Assembly (NCBI RefSeq): GCF_004777465.1
Contig: NZ_CP038462.1
Location: 1,302,001-1,366,000, forward strand
Source of the DNA: Nocardioides daphniae
GTDB taxonomy: Bacteria > Actinomycetota > Actinomycetes > Propionibacteriales > Nocardioidaceae
Length of the DNA stretch: 64,000 nt
Reading direction: 5' to 3'
This document shows positions 19,346 through 28,598 of the stretch, in pieces. The translations under genes were made by a program, and so were the position numbers. How positions within the stretch are numbered: position 1 is the stretch's first letter; each line of letters opens with the position of its first letter. The notes beneath the pieces are model-generated. The model made no database searches and was not told where the DNA came from. It worked only from the letters and a program-made list of their open reading frames with translations.

Positions 19346-19373
19346 GTCACGACGGCCTCTGAAGGCCAGCACT

Positions 19374-19409
19374 GAAGAAGCCCCCACCTGAGCTGGTGGG
19401 GGCTTCTTC
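19374..19409. terminator. Terminator after erpA, bidirectional
   Basis: GAAGAAGCCCCCACC (19374-19388) and GGTGGGGGCTTCTTC (19395-19409) make a perfect 15-bp stem with a 6-base loop. The T-rich end on the plus strand and its mirror on the minus strand let it serve both erpA and the convergent small gene that stops at 19439. Confidence 0.88.
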
Positions 19410-19438
19410 GTCGTCCGCGCCCGGCGGACAGGTCGGCG

Positions 19439-19681
19439 TCAGTCCAGGTGGAGGTGCAGAGCGTTCGCGATCCGGGCAGCTGCCGCGCTCACCTGGATCT
19501 CGTTCTTCACCACTTCTCGGGGGTAGTCCTCGAAGTGGATGCTCGGCGCCGGCCTGGAGACCGCCTCGACCACGCGCTCCAAGCGGAGGGAGGACACGAC
19601 CTCGCGGCAGTCGGCGACCAGCTCAGTGGTGGTCGACAACTCGTCGTGGGTCAGGTGTGAGCTCGGAGTGCTGGTGGTCAT
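19439..19681 (-). CDS. Conserved-context small protein of unknown function
   Basis: 80 residues starting at ATG 19681 (MTTSTPSSHLTHDELS) with a predicted mixed alpha/beta C-terminal half (SIHFEDYPREVVKNEIQVSA, then ARIANALHLHLD). No signal peptide, membrane segment or cysteine pair. I do not recognise the family. A minus-strand -10 TACGGT (19694-19689) lies 7 bases before the ATG with TTACGG 17 bases further up, so it appears to be a leaderless gene divergent from adoK. Confidence 0.55.
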   Translation of the reverse strand: MTTSTPSSHLTHDELSTTTELVADCREVVSSLRLERVVEAVSRPAPSIHFEDYPREVVKNEIQVSAAAARIANALHLHLD

Positions 19682-19688
19682 GACAAGG

Positions 19689-19738
19689 ACCGTAGGCGTT
19701 ACCGATTGGTACCGTAAGCAGTACTCACAGGTAGTGTT
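19689..19738. promoter_or_regulatory. Divergent promoter region, small gene and adoK
   Basis: Minus strand: TTACGG then 17 bases then TACGGT (19694-19689). Plus strand: TAGTGT (19733-19738) is 7 bases before the adoK ATG. Between them is the imperfectly symmetrical element TTACCGATTGGTACCGTAA, which could be a shared operator. Confidence 0.35.
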
Positions 19739-19745
19739 CCGAAGC

Positions 19746-20729
19746 ATGTCGTTGCTCATCGCCGGCTCCATCGCCACCGACCACCTGATGTCCTTCGGAG
19801 GCCGCTTCTCCGACTCCCTCGTGGTCGACCAGCTGGACAAGCTGTCCGTCTCGTTCCTCGTCGACGACCTCGAGGTCCGTCGCGGCGGGTGCGCGGCCAA
19901 CATCTGCTTCGGCCTCGGGAGCCTGGGCCTCAACCCTGTGCTCGTCGGCGCGGTCGGTGAGGACTTCGCCGACTACCGCGCCTGGCTCGAGCGCCACAAC
20001 GTCGACTGCGGCTCCATCCACGTCTCCGAGACCCGCCATACGGCCCGCTTCGTCTGCACCAGCGACACCTCGATGGCCCAGATCGCCTCGTTCTACCCCG
20101 GCGCGATGAGCGAGTCCCGCGAGATCGAGCTCAAGCCGATCGTCGACCGGGTGGGCGACCCCGACTACGTGCTCATCGGCCCGGACGACCCCGAGGGCAT
20201 GCTCCGCCACACCGACGAGTGCCGCCAGCGCGGCTACCGCTTCGTGGCCGACCCGTCGCAGCAGCTGGCCTTCGGCGACGGCGACCTCATCCGTCAGCTC
20301 ATCGACGGCGCCGACATCCTCTTCTCCAACGAGTACGAGGCCTCGCTCATCACCCAGAAGACCGGATGGTCCGACCAGGACGTGCTCGACCGCGTCGGCA
20401 CCTGGGTCATCACCCTGGGTGCCGCCGGCGTCAAGGTCGTCGCCAACGGCGCCGAGACCATCGTGGTGCCCGCCCTCTCCGAGGTCACCGCCGTCGAGCC
20501 GACCGGCGTCGGTGACGCCTTCCGCGCCGGCTTCCTGGCCGCTCTGGCCTGGGGCCTGGACCACCGTCACGCGGCCGAGCTCGGCTGCCTGCTCGCCGCC
20601 CACGTGGTGGAGCAGGTCGGCACGCAGGAGTACTCGCTGACCCGCGAGAAGTTCCTGGCGCGCTGCGAGGCTGCGTACGGCGCGGAGTCGGTGGCGGTCA
20701 TCGAGCCGCACCTGCACACCCTGCACTGA
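19746..20729 (+). CDS. adoK: Adenosine kinase, actinobacterial PfkB type
   Basis: Ribokinase-family kinase that converts adenosine to AMP for purine salvage. The 327-residue sequence is close throughout to Mycobacterium tuberculosis AdoK: MSLLIAGSIATDHLMSFGG, LSVSFLVDDLEVRRGGCAAN, DTSMAQIASFYPGAMSESRE and FVADPSQQLA. The catalytic DTGD-like motif is PTGVGDAFRAGF with the anion hole G-x-G-D. ATG 19746 matches the homologous start. The gene ends in a convergent terminator against the TusA-like gene. Confidence 0.94.
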   Translation: MSLLIAGSIATDHLMSFGGRFSDSLVVDQLDKLSVSFLVDDLEVRRGGCAANICFGLGSLGLNPVLVGAVGEDFADYRAWLERHNVDCGSIHVSETRHTARFVCTSDTSMAQIASFYPGAMSESREIELKPIVDRVGDPDYVLIGPDDPEGMLRHTDECRQRGYRFVADPSQQLAFGDGDLIRQLIDGADILFSNEYEASLITQKTGWSDQDVLDRVGTWVITLGAAGVKVVANGAETIVVPALSEVTAVEPTGVGDAFRAGFLAALAWGLDHRHAAELGCLLAAHVVEQVGTQEYSLTREKFLARCEAAYGAESVAVIEPHLHTLH

Positions 20730-20752
20730 CCCCAGCGGCACCGAACCAGCGC

Positions 20753-20788
20753 ACCGACCGGCGCGCCGACGAGACGCGCCTGGTCGGT
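20753..20788. terminator. Convergent terminator, adoK and TusA-like gene
   Basis: CCGACCGGCGCG (20754-20765) pairs with CGCGCC-GGTCGG (20775-20787, one bulged T) around a 9-base loop. It lies between the adoK stop and the converging stop at 20788. Confidence 0.6.
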
Positions 20789-21021
20789 CAGGAGAGACGT
20801 CGTACGAGGTGGCGCGGCACCCCGTCGTCGGTCGTCTCCTCACCGACGTACTCCTGGCCGCGCATGCGGCACCAGGCGGGCACGTCCGTGCGCGCCGCCA
20901 CGTCGCGGGTGACGACGGCGACCACGCCGCCCACCGGCACGCCGGGGAAGGCCTTGGCCAGCTCGATCACGGGCAGCGGGCAGAGCATGTCGCGGCAGTC
21001 GAGCTCGAGGGAGACGTTCAC
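20788..21021 (-). CDS. TusA-family sulfurtransferase
   Basis: 77 residues with the TusA/SirA signature CRDMLCPLPVIELAKAF, in which the CPxP cysteine carries persulfide sulfur. GTG 21021 overlaps the stop of the cysteine desulfurase gene by 4 bases, so the two should be made together and this protein probably accepts sulfur from that enzyme. The tail (EYVGEETTDDGVPRHLVRRL) is longer than a minimal TusA. The final acceptor (tRNA, molybdenum cofactor or other) cannot be told from the window. Confidence 0.85.
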   Translation of the reverse strand: MNVSLELDCRDMLCPLPVIELAKAFPGVPVGGVVAVVTRDVAARTDVPAWCRMRGQEYVGEETTDDGVPRHLVRRLS

Positions 21022-22160
21022 AGCCCGATCCTCCCGCGCAGCGAGCTGAGCACGCCCGGCAGTGCGGCCAGGAAGGCGTCGACGTCGCCCTCGGTGGTCC
21101 CGTGCTGCAGGGCCAGGCGAACGTTGCCGTGCGTCAGGGCGCCCATGGCCGCGAGCACGTGCGACGGCGTCAGCGTCGAGGAGGTGCACGCCGAGCCGCT
21201 GGCCACGCCGAAGCCGAGCCGGTCGAGCTCGGTCACCAGCGCCTCCCCGTCGAGGTAGAGCGCCGAGAAGGTCACCAGGTGGGGGAGGCGACGCTCGGCC
21301 TCGCCCACCACCTCCACGTCCGGCAGCTGCGCCACCTCGCGTCGGATCCGGTCGACCAGGGCGTGCTGGCGTCGAGCCACCGCGTCGGCGTCGGCGGCGA
21401 CGGCCTGCAGCGCGGCGGCCGCCGCCAGCACCGCCGGCACGTTCTCGAACCCGACCGCCCGCTCGTCGGCCCGGTCGTCGGCGGGGAAGGGGGCGCGCCA
21501 GCGCGCACCCTTGCGCACGAGCAGGATCCCCACGCCCGCCGGGCCGCCCCACTTGTGGGCCGACGCCGCGGCGGCGCTCCAGCCGGAGGGGAGCGGGACA
21601 CGACCGGTGCTGGCGCAGGCGTCCACGAAGAGCGGCACGTCGCCGGCGACCTCGTTGATCGTCGCGACGTCGTGGAGGGTGCCGACCTCGTGGTTGGCGC
21701 TCTGCACGGCCACCACCGCGACCGGTTCCGCGGCGTCGGCGAGCGTCCGGGCCACCGCCGACGGCAGCACCTCACCTGTGGGCGTCACGGGGACCTCGGC
21801 CACCGGCGCCCCGGTCCAGCGGGCGGCGTGCAGCACCGAGGAGTGCTCCACCGCCGAGACCACGACCGTGCGGCCCACCCGCGAGCGCCCGGCGTGCAAC
21901 CCCAGGAGGCCGCGGTGGACGGCGTCGGTGCCCGACGACGTGAAAGTGACCTCGTCAGGCCGTGCGCCCACCTGCTCCGCCACGGCCTCGCGGGCGTTCT
22001 CCAGCAGCAGCCGGGCGCGCCGTCCCTCGTGGTGCAGGCGGCGCGGGTCGGCCCAGCCGGCGTCGAGCGCGGCCAGGAGGACCTCTCGGGCGCGCGGGTG
22101 CAGCGGCTCGGAGGAGGCGGCGTCGAGTGGGCGGCGCTGGTCGTCGGGGGGCGTCGTCAC
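21018..22160 (-). CDS. Cysteine desulfurase (NifS/IscS-type class V aminotransferase)
   Basis: PLP enzyme that removes sulfur from cysteine. 380 residues. Visible motifs are VTFTSSGTDAVHRGL, VSAVEHSSVLHAARW, the cofactor lysine in SAHKWGGPAGVGILLV, and the catalytic cysteine loop ASGSACTSSTLTPSHVL of the group I type. N-terminal PLDAASSEPLHPRAREVLL matches the usual start. It is coupled by overlap to the TusA-like gene and divergent from ctaC, about 155 bases between starts. Confidence 0.92.
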   Translation of the reverse strand: MTTPPDDQRRPLDAASSEPLHPRAREVLLAALDAGWADPRRLHHEGRRARLLLENAREAVAEQVGARPDEVTFTSSGTDAVHRGLLGLHAGRSRVGRTVVVSAVEHSSVLHAARWTGAPVAEVPVTPTGEVLPSAVARTLADAAEPVAVVAVQSANHEVGTLHDVATINEVAGDVPLFVDACASTGRVPLPSGWSAAAASAHKWGGPAGVGILLVRKGARWRAPFPADDRADERAVGFENVPAVLAAAAALQAVAADADAVARRQHALVDRIRREVAQLPDVEVVGEAERRLPHLVTFSALYLDGEALVTELDRLGFGVASGSACTSSTLTPSHVLAAMGALTHGNVRLALQHGTTEGDVDAFLAALPGVLSSLRGRIGL

Positions 22161-22315
22161 GTCCCAGAACCTAGCCCGTACGCCCGTGGCACCACCTCTG
22201 CGAGTCGCCGTTGCGGGCCGTGGCAGGCACGCGGGTCGACCCTGTCTCCACTACCGGGAGTCATTCGGATAGTGTTCCGTCTATACGTGACTGCCCAAGA
22301 GAGAGAGGCCTTTTC

Positions 22316-23196
22316 GTGGGTCTGCAACTCCCCTCGCGCGCAGCGGCACACCTGAAGAAGGGTGTGCGAGGCGCTGTGCTGGGTCTCAGCCTGCTCGCCC
22401 TCGGTGCGTGCTCTGCTGAGGACAAAGATCAGCTCGGAAGACTCGCCATGCCGGCACCGGCATCGGACCGGGCGCCCGCCATCTTCGACCTGTGGAAGTG
22501 GTCGTGGGTGGCCGCCATGGTCGTCGGCGTGCTCACCTGGGGCCTCATGTTCTACGCCGCGTGGCGATTCCGCCGCAGCAGCAAGAACCTGGTGCCGGTC
22601 CAGACGCGCTACAACCTGCCGCTCGAGATCTTCTACACCATCGCGCCCATCCTCATGGTGATCGTGTTCTTCTTCCACACGGTGAACACGCAGAACACCG
22701 TGCTGAGATGAAGGACGACCCGGACCTCGTGGTCGACGTCGTGGGCCAGCAGTGGTCCTGGACGTTCAACTACTCCGAGCAGGGCGAGGGCGGCACCACG
22801 CCGTACGTCGTCGGCACCACTGCTGACCGCCCGAAGCTCGTGCTCCCGGTCGACCGCACCGTCGAGTTCCGACTTCACTCGCCCGACGTCATCCACTCCT
22901 TCATGATCGACGCGTTCCTCATGAAGATGGATGTCATCCCCGGTCGCGTGAACGAGTTCCAGGCGACGCCCACCAAGGTCGGCGAGTTCCGCGGCAAGTG
23001 CTTCGAGCTGTGCGGCGTCTACCACTCGCGAATGCTCTTCGACGTCGAGGTCGTCTCGGGCGCCGAGTACGACGCCTACCTGGCGGAGCTCCAGGAGAAC
23101 CCGGACAACGTTGCCAAGGCGCCTGTCCTCGGTGGCTCGGCCGTCAACACGCAGCCCGGCCTCGACGACGGCGACGCAGAAGGAGACCACCAGTGA
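22316..23196 (+). CDS. ctaC: Cytochrome c oxidase subunit II (frameshift near 22706)
   Basis: CuA-bearing subunit of the aa3 oxidase, about 293 residues. A lipoprotein-type signal ([12 protein letters not shown] with a lipobox cysteine) is followed by two transmembrane helices and the periplasmic cupredoxin domain. The CuA ligands are in [14 protein letters not shown]. At 22704-22708 CTGGAG reads CTGAG, which breaks the frame between NTVL and [19 protein letters not shown]; a lost G is the simple explanation. GTG 22316 fits the signal peptide. It overlaps ctaD by 4 bases. Confidence 0.94.
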
Positions 23197-24871
23197 CCGC
23201 CACGGTGACTGCCGACCCGGGCGCCAAGCCCCTCGGCGAGCAGGTCGTTCGCCTGCTCACCACCACTGACCACAAGCTCATCGGCAAGATGTACCTGGTC
23301 ACCTCGTTCGTCTGGTTCATCCTGGGCGGACTGATGGCCATGCTGATCCGTGCGGAGCTCGCGTTCCCCGGTCAGCAGGTCGTCAACGACGAGCTGTACA
23401 ACCAGCTGTTCACGATGCACGGCACGATCATGCTGCTGCTCTTCGCGACCCCGCTGTTCTTCGGCTTCGCCAACGTGATCATGCCGGTGCAGATCGGTGC
23501 GCCCGACGTGGCGTTCCCGCGCCTCAACATGTTCAGCTACTGGCTGTACCTGTTCGGCGGCCTGATCGCCGCCTCCGGCTTCCTCACCCCCTCGGTGCGG
23601 CCGACTTCGGTTGGTTCGCCTACACGCCGCTCTCCAACGAGATCCGGTCGCCCGGAGTCGGTGGAGACCTGTGGATCATGGGTCTGTGGATGGCCGGTCT
23701 CGGCACGATCCTCGGTGCCGTCAACTTCATCACCACGATCATCTGCCTGCGTGCCCCCGGCATGACGATGTTCCGGATGTCGATCTTCACGTGGAACGCG
23801 CTCATCACCTCGATCCTGGTGCTGCTCGCCTTCCCGATCCTCGCCGGCGCGCTGCTCTCGCTGGAGGCCGACCGTCTCCTGGGCGCCCACATCTTCGACC
23901 CGTCGCACGGCGGACCGATCCTGTGGCAGCACCTGTTCTGGTTCTTCGGACACCCTGAGGTGTACATCATCGCGCTGCCGTTCTTCGGCATCGTGTCGGA
24001 GATCCTGCCGGTCTTCTCGCGCAAGCCGATCTTCGGCTACGTCGGCCTGGTCGGCGCCACCCTCGCGATCGCGATCCTGTCGATCGCCGTGTGGGCCCAC
24101 CACATGTTCGTCACCGGTGCGGTCAACCTGCCGTTCTTCTCCGGCATGACGTTCCTGATCGCGGTGCCGACCGGCGTGAAGTTCTTCAACTGGATCGGCA
24201 CCATGTGGGGCGGGTCCGTCTCCATGGACACCCCGATGCTGTGGACGATGGGCTTCCTGACCACCTTCCTCTTCGGTGGTCTGACCGGTGTCATCCTGGC
24301 GAGCCCGCCTCTCGACTTCCACGTGTCCGACTCGTACTTCGTGGTGGCCCACTTCCACTACGTGGTCTTCGGCACCGTCGTGTTCGCGATGTTCGCGGGC
24401 TTCTACTTCTGGTGGGCCAAGTTCACCGGCAAGATGCTCGACGAGCGCCTCGGCAAGATCCACTTCTGGCTGCTGTTCATCGGTTTCCACACCACGTTCC
24501 TGGTCCAGCACTGGCTGGGGGTCGAGGGCATGCCGCGTCGCTACGCGGACTACCTGCCTGACGACGGCTTCACCCTGCTGAACCAGATCTCCACCGTGGG
24601 TGCCTTCCTGACTGCCCTGTCGACGCTGCCGTTCCTCTGGAACGTCTACAAGACGAGCAAGACGGAGCCGGTCAACTCCGACGACCCGTGGGGCTGGGGC
24701 CGCTCGCTCGAGTGGGCCACCTCGTCCCCGCCGCCGCGCCAGAACTTCCACGCCCTGCCGCGCATCCGCTCCGAGTCCCCGGCCTTCGACCTCCACCACC
24801 CGGAGCTCGCAGCCCATGACGACGAGCCCGTCCAGACGACCGAGACCACCAAGAAGGGAGGCGTTCGATGA
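23193..24871 (+). CDS. ctaD: Cytochrome c oxidase subunit I (frameshift near 23600)
   Basis: Heme-copper catalytic subunit of the terminal oxidase, about 559 residues, 12 membrane helices. Heme and CuB ligands are visible in [38 protein letters not shown] and [11 protein letters not shown]. After ASGFLTPS the frame shifts (TCGGGT read as TCGGT at about 23597-23602) and resumes as [19 protein letters not shown] 23193 overlaps the ctaC stop. The C-terminal tail is acidic and cytoplasmic. It is transcribed with ctaC and ctaF. Confidence 0.95.
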
Positions 24872-25266
24872 AGATCGAAGCCTGGCTCTTCGCAGTGTGC
24901 GGGATCTTCTTCCTGCTCGTCACCCCTGCCTACTGGGTGATCACGCACGACTGGACCGGCACCTCGGCCCTCACCATGTCGACCTTCCTGGCCCTCATGG
25001 TGGCTGGCTACCTGGGCTTCCACGCGAACCGCATGGACGCCCGCCTCGAGGACCGCAAGGACGCCGAGATCGCGGAGGGTGCCGGCGAATACGGCTTCTT
25101 CCCGCCCTACTCGTGGTGGCCCCTGTGGTGCTCCCTGCCCCTCGGTCTGGGCGTCTACGCCCTGGCGCTGGGTGCCTGGTGGCTCTTCATCATGGCCTTC
25201 GCCCTGGGCATGGTGGCGACCGCCGGTTGGATCTACGAGTACTACCGCGGAGAGCACGCCCACTGA
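24868..25266 (+). CDS. ctaF: Actinobacterial cytochrome c oxidase subunit IV
   Basis: 132-residue membrane subunit specific to actinobacterial aa3 oxidase. It has two N-terminal helices ([19 protein letters not shown] and [18 protein letters not shown]), the family motif [15 protein letters not shown], and two more helices before [13 protein letters not shown] 24868 overlaps the ctaD stop by 4 bases. A very strong terminator follows, closing the ctaCDF operon. Confidence 0.94.
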   Translation: MKIEAWLFAVCGIFFLLVTPAYWVITHDWTGTSALTMSTFLALMVAGYLGFHANRMDARLEDRKDAEIAEGAGEYGFFPPYSWWPLWCSLPLGLGVYALALGAWWLFIMAFALGMVATAGWIYEYYRGEHAH

Positions 25267-25280
25267 GGACGTGACGACGC

Positions 25281-25322
25281 CAGGACGGGCGGGAAGAACT
25301 TCGGTTCTTCCCGCCCGTCCTG
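25281..25322. terminator. Strong bidirectional terminator with TTCG tetraloop after ctaF
   Basis: CAGGACGGGCGGGAAGAA (25281-25298) pairs perfectly with TTCTTCCCGCCCGTCCTG (25305-25322). The connecting CTTCGG makes the very stable C(UUCG)G loop, for 19 base pairs in all. It separates ctaF from the convergent LLM oxidoreductase gene. Confidence 0.92.
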
Positions 25323-25368
25323 CAGTTCAGTGGCGGCTCGGCGTCGGTCGCAGCGACATGGAGGCCGC

Positions 25369-26412
25369 TCAGTCGGCGGCGAGCAGACGTCGTACGCGGG
25401 GTGCCACCTCTTCGCCGTAGAGGCGTACGCACTCCATCAGGTGCGCGTGGGGCAGCGGACCGTTGCTGTACTTGAGGTCGAAGCGCTGAAGACCGAGCGC
25501 ACGGACCGTGTCGGCGATCTTGCGGGCCACGGTGTCGGGGGAGCCCACGAAGAGGGCGCCGTGGCGCACCTCCTGGTCGAACTGGATCCGGGTGGCCGGC
25601 GGCCAGCCGCGCTCAGCCCCGATGCGGTCGCGGTTGGCCTTGAAGTGCGGGAAGAGCAGCTCCTGGGCGTCGGAGTCCGTGGCAGCCACGAAGCCGGGCG
25701 AGTGCACGCCCACCGGCAGGGTGCCGGTGCCGAATTGCGCCGTGGCGCGGCGGTAGAGGTCGGTGAAGGGCGCGAAGCGGGTGGGCTCGCCGCCGATGAT
25801 CGCCAGCATCAGCGGGAAGCCGAGACGAGCAGCGCGGACGACCGACTCCGGGGAGCCGCCGACACCCACCCACGCCGGCAGGGAGCCGGCCGCGGTGCCC
25901 GGGTAGACCCGGGTGGGAGCCAGCGGCGCACGGGTGGTGCCGTTGAAGCTGACCGGCTCCTCGGTGCGCAGCGCCGCGAAGAGCTCCAGCTTCTCCTCGA
26001 AGAGGACCTCGTAGTCAGCCAGGTCCAGCCCGAAGAGCGGGAACGACTCGGTGAACGAGCCTCGGCCCAGCGTCACCTCCGCCCGCCCGTTCGACAGTGC
26101 GTCCAGCGTGGCGAAGCGCTGGTAGACCCGGATGGGGTCGTCGCTGCTCAGCACCGTGACGGCCGTGCCGAGCTTGATCCGTTCGGTGCGTGACGCCGCG
26201 GCCGCGAGCACCATGTCGGGCGCCGAGATCGCGAAGTCGTCGCGGTGGTGCTCACCGACGTTGAACACGTCGATCCCGACCTGATCGGCGAGCACCGCCT
26301 GCTCGAGGACGTCACGGATGACCTGGTGCTGGGGGAGGGGCGTGCCGGTCTCGTCGACCGTCACGTCGCCGAAGGTGTCGAGGCCGAGCTCGAGCTGCGC
26401 GTCGTACGTCAT
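25369..26412 (-). CDS. LLM-class flavin-dependent oxidoreductase
   Basis: 347-residue luciferase-like TIM-barrel protein using FMN or F420. N-terminal LELGLDTFGDV, VFNVGEHHRDDFA, the central IKLGTAVTVLSSDDPIRVYQRFATLD and ELTLGRGSFTESFPLFG-type segment (VTLGRGSFTESFPLFG), and AWVGVGGSPESVVRAA are typical of the family. The substrate is not predictable. It starts 12 bases after the stop of the TPR gene with AGGA before the ATG, so the two form an operon. Confidence 0.9.
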   Translation of the reverse strand: MTYDAQLELGLDTFGDVTVDETGTPLPQHQVIRDVLEQAVLADQVGIDVFNVGEHHRDDFAISAPDMVLAAAASRTERIKLGTAVTVLSSDDPIRVYQRFATLDALSNGRAEVTLGRGSFTESFPLFGLDLADYEVLFEEKLELFAALRTEEPVSFNGTTRAPLAPTRVYPGTAAGSLPAWVGVGGSPESVVRAARLGFPLMLAIIGGEPTRFAPFTDLYRRATAQFGTGTLPVGVHSPGFVAATDSDAQELLFPHFKANRDRIGAERGWPPATRIQFDQEVRHGALFVGSPDTVARKIADTVRALGLQRFDLKYSNGPLPHAHLMECVRLYGEEVAPRVRRLLAAD

Positions 26413-26424
26413 GTCCTGATCCTC

Positions 26425-26772
26425 TCAGGCGCCGCCGGCGGCGTCGGCCATGCGGAGGTAGGGCTGGGCCTCCTCGGTCCGTCCAGCGCGCTCCAGGCTG
26501 CGCCCGAGGAGGAGCAGCAGGTAGGCGTTGCCGGGCTCGTCGACCAGGGCCTCGCGGGCCGCCTCGGCGGCCTTGGCGAGACGGGCTGAGTGGTAGTACG
26601 CCCGGGCCAGCAGCTCGCGGACCTGGCCCAGGTCGCGGGCGTCGACCTCGGGGTCGACGAGGAGCCCCTCGAGCGCCGTCGCGGCGCCGAGGTAGTCACG
26701 GGCGCTGAAGAGCTCCTCGGCCCAGCGCCACGTGTCGTAGGGGGAGCGGGCAAGGAGGCGGAAGCCGGTCAT
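26425..26772 (-). CDS. Tetratricopeptide-repeat protein
   Basis: 115 residues, almost all helical, with at least two TPR units (SARDYLGAATALEGLLVDP; LAKAAEAAREALVDEP; LLLLLGRSLERAGRTEEAQ). No signal peptide. ATG 26772 is supported by AGGAGT just upstream; an earlier in-frame ATG lacks such a site. It precedes the LLM oxidoreductase gene in one transcript and may scaffold protein contacts; no specific partner is known. Confidence 0.82.
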   Translation of the reverse strand: MTGFRLLARSPYDTWRWAEELFSARDYLGAATALEGLLVDPEVDARDLGQVRELLARAYYHSARLAKAAEAAREALVDEPGNAYLLLLLGRSLERAGRTEEAQPYLRMADAAGGA

Positions 26773-26853
26773 GGGTACTCCTGGGTGGGGGACTGCCACC
26801 TCAACCGACCCCGGGGCCCTGGTTGTTCCCGACGTCCCGCACCGGGGAACGCC

Positions 26854-26886
26854 GAAGGCCCGGCCCCCACAGGGAACCGGGCCTTC
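26854..26886 (-). terminator. Terminator of the ctaE-qcrCAB operon
   Basis: GAAGGCCCGG (26854-26863) and CCGGGCCTTC (26877-26886) form a perfect 10-bp stem 24 bases beyond the qcrB stop. Confidence 0.75.
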
Positions 26887-26909
26887 AGTCAGTCACTCAG
26901 TGACGTGGA

Positions 26910-28598
26910 TCAGTGCAGCTCCTTGGAGCCAGCACCCTCCACCTCGTGGTGCTCACCGTGGTGGTGGGCCGCCTCGAAGTCCTCGACCGTGGGCTTCTGG
27001 ACGTTCGAGCCGTACCACCACTTGCGCAGCTTGAGCTGCAGGCGGCTGGCGCGACCGTGGGGAGCCGGCACGCCGTTGGCGTCCACCGAGCTCTCCAGCT
27101 CACGGATCTCGTCACGGTCACGGGCAGTGAGGGTGTACTGCTTCTCGGGCGAGTACGGCAGGTGCAGCTCGGAGAAGCCACCCTCGGCCGAACGGCTGAC
27201 CACGCCGGTCTCGTAGCCGTGCAGCAGACGCTCGTTGTCGTGACGCTGGAGCGAAATGCACCAGCGGCGGGTGATGATGAACGCGATCACCGGGCCGACG
27301 AAGACCGCCACGCGCATGAAGTACGTGATGGCGTTGATGCTCATGTCGAAACGGATGGCGATCAGGTCGTTACCACCCGCGGCCCACATGAGGCCGTAGA
27401 AGGTCATGAAGGAGACCATCAGGGCGGTGCGGGTCGGGGCGTTGCGCGGGCGCTGGAGCAGGTGGTGCTCACGCTTGTCGCCGGTGATCCAGGCCTCGAT
27501 GAACGGCAGCATCATGACGAGCAGCCAGAACACGATGGGCAGGACCAGGATCGGCAGCAGGATGTTCCACGAGAGGGTGACGCCCAGGAAGTGCGACTCC
27601 CAGCCGGGAATGATGCGCAGCGCGCCGTCGGGCCAGCCCATGTACCAGTCAGGCTGCGAGCCCGCGGTCACCTTGGACGGGTCGTACGGTCCGTACTTCC
27701 ACACCGGGTTGATGGTCATCAGACCACCCATCAGCGCGGTGGCGCCGAAGACGATGAAGAAGAAGCCGCCGGCCTTGGCCGCGTACACGGGGAGCATCGG
27801 GTAGCCCACGACGTTGCCCTGCGTACGACCGGGGCCAGGCCACTGCGTGTGCTTGTGGAAGACCACCAGCATCATGTGCGCCGCGATCAGCGCGAGAAGC
27901 AGGCCCGGGATGAGCAGCACGTGCACGATGTAGAGGCGCGGGATGATCGACTCACCGGGGAACTCGCCACCGAACAGGAAGAACGACATGTAGGTGCCCA
28001 CGACCGGGGCGGCCTTCATGAAGCCGTCGGCGGCGCGGACGCCGGTGCCGGAGAGCAGGTCGTCGGGGAGCGAGTAGCCGGTGAAGCCCTCGAGCGTGCC
28101 GAGGAGCAGCAGCAGCGAGCCGATGACCCAGTTGACCTCACGCGGCTTGCGGAACGCACCCGTGAAGTAGACGCGCATCAGGTGGATCATCATGGAGGCG
28201 ATGAAGAGCATCGCCGCCCAGTGGTGCATCTGACGGAGCAGCAGGCCGCCGCGGACGTCGAACGAGATGTTCAGCGACGAGACCATCGCCTCGGACATGT
28301 AGATGCCGCGGAGCTGGTCGTACGAGCCCTGGTACTGGACCTCGGACATGCTCGGGACGAACCACAGGGTGAGGAGCACACCCGAGATCAGCAGGACCAC
28401 GAAGCTCCACAGGGCGATCTCGCCCAGCATGAAGGACCAGTGGTCGGGGAACACCTTGCGGATGTTCTTCTTCAGCGCGCCGCCGAGGCCCAGGCGGTCG
28501 TCCGCCCACGTGGCAGCGCCAGCGAGCTTGGAGGGCCTGGCCGGCGTCGCGGCCGTGGTGGCGTTGGTCTTCGCCACCTTGGTGGTGTCGACGCTCAC
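26910..28598 (-). CDS. qcrB: Cytochrome bc1 complex cytochrome b subunit
   Basis: 562-residue diheme membrane subunit of menaquinol:cytochrome c reductase. Helix histidines lie in LLRQMHHWAAMLFIASMMIH and VHVLLIPGLLLALIAAHMM. The quinol-oxidation motif is QPDWYMGW (PDWY as in actinobacteria, not PEWY). The C-terminal extension beyond helix 8, rich in charged residues, is typical for actinobacterial QcrB. ATG 28598 overlaps the qcrA stop by 4 bases. It acts in a supercomplex with the CtaCDEF oxidase. Confidence 0.96.
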   Translation of the reverse strand: MSVDTTKVAKTNATTAATPARPSKLAGAATWADDRLGLGGALKKNIRKVFPDHWSFMLGEIALWSFVVLLISGVLLTLWFVPSMSEVQYQGSYDQLRGIYMSEAMVSSLNISFDVRGGLLLRQMHHWAAMLFIASMMIHLMRVYFTGAFRKPREVNWVIGSLLLLLGTLEGFTGYSLPDDLLSGTGVRAADGFMKAAPVVGTYMSFFLFGGEFPGESIIPRLYIVHVLLIPGLLLALIAAHMMLVVFHKHTQWPGPGRTQGNVVGYPMLPVYAAKAGGFFFIVFGATALMGGLMTINPVWKYGPYDPSKVTAGSQPDWYMGWPDGALRIIPGWESHFLGVTLSWNILLPILVLPIVFWLLVMMLPFIEAWITGDKREHHLLQRPRNAPTRTALMVSFMTFYGLMWAAGGNDLIAIRFDMSINAITYFMRVAVFVGPVIAFIITRRWCISLQRHDNERLLHGYETGVVSRSAEGGFSELHLPYSPEKQYTLTARDRDEIRELESSVDANGVPAPHGRASRLQLKLRKWWYGSNVQKPTVEDFEAAHHHGEHHEVEGAGSKELH

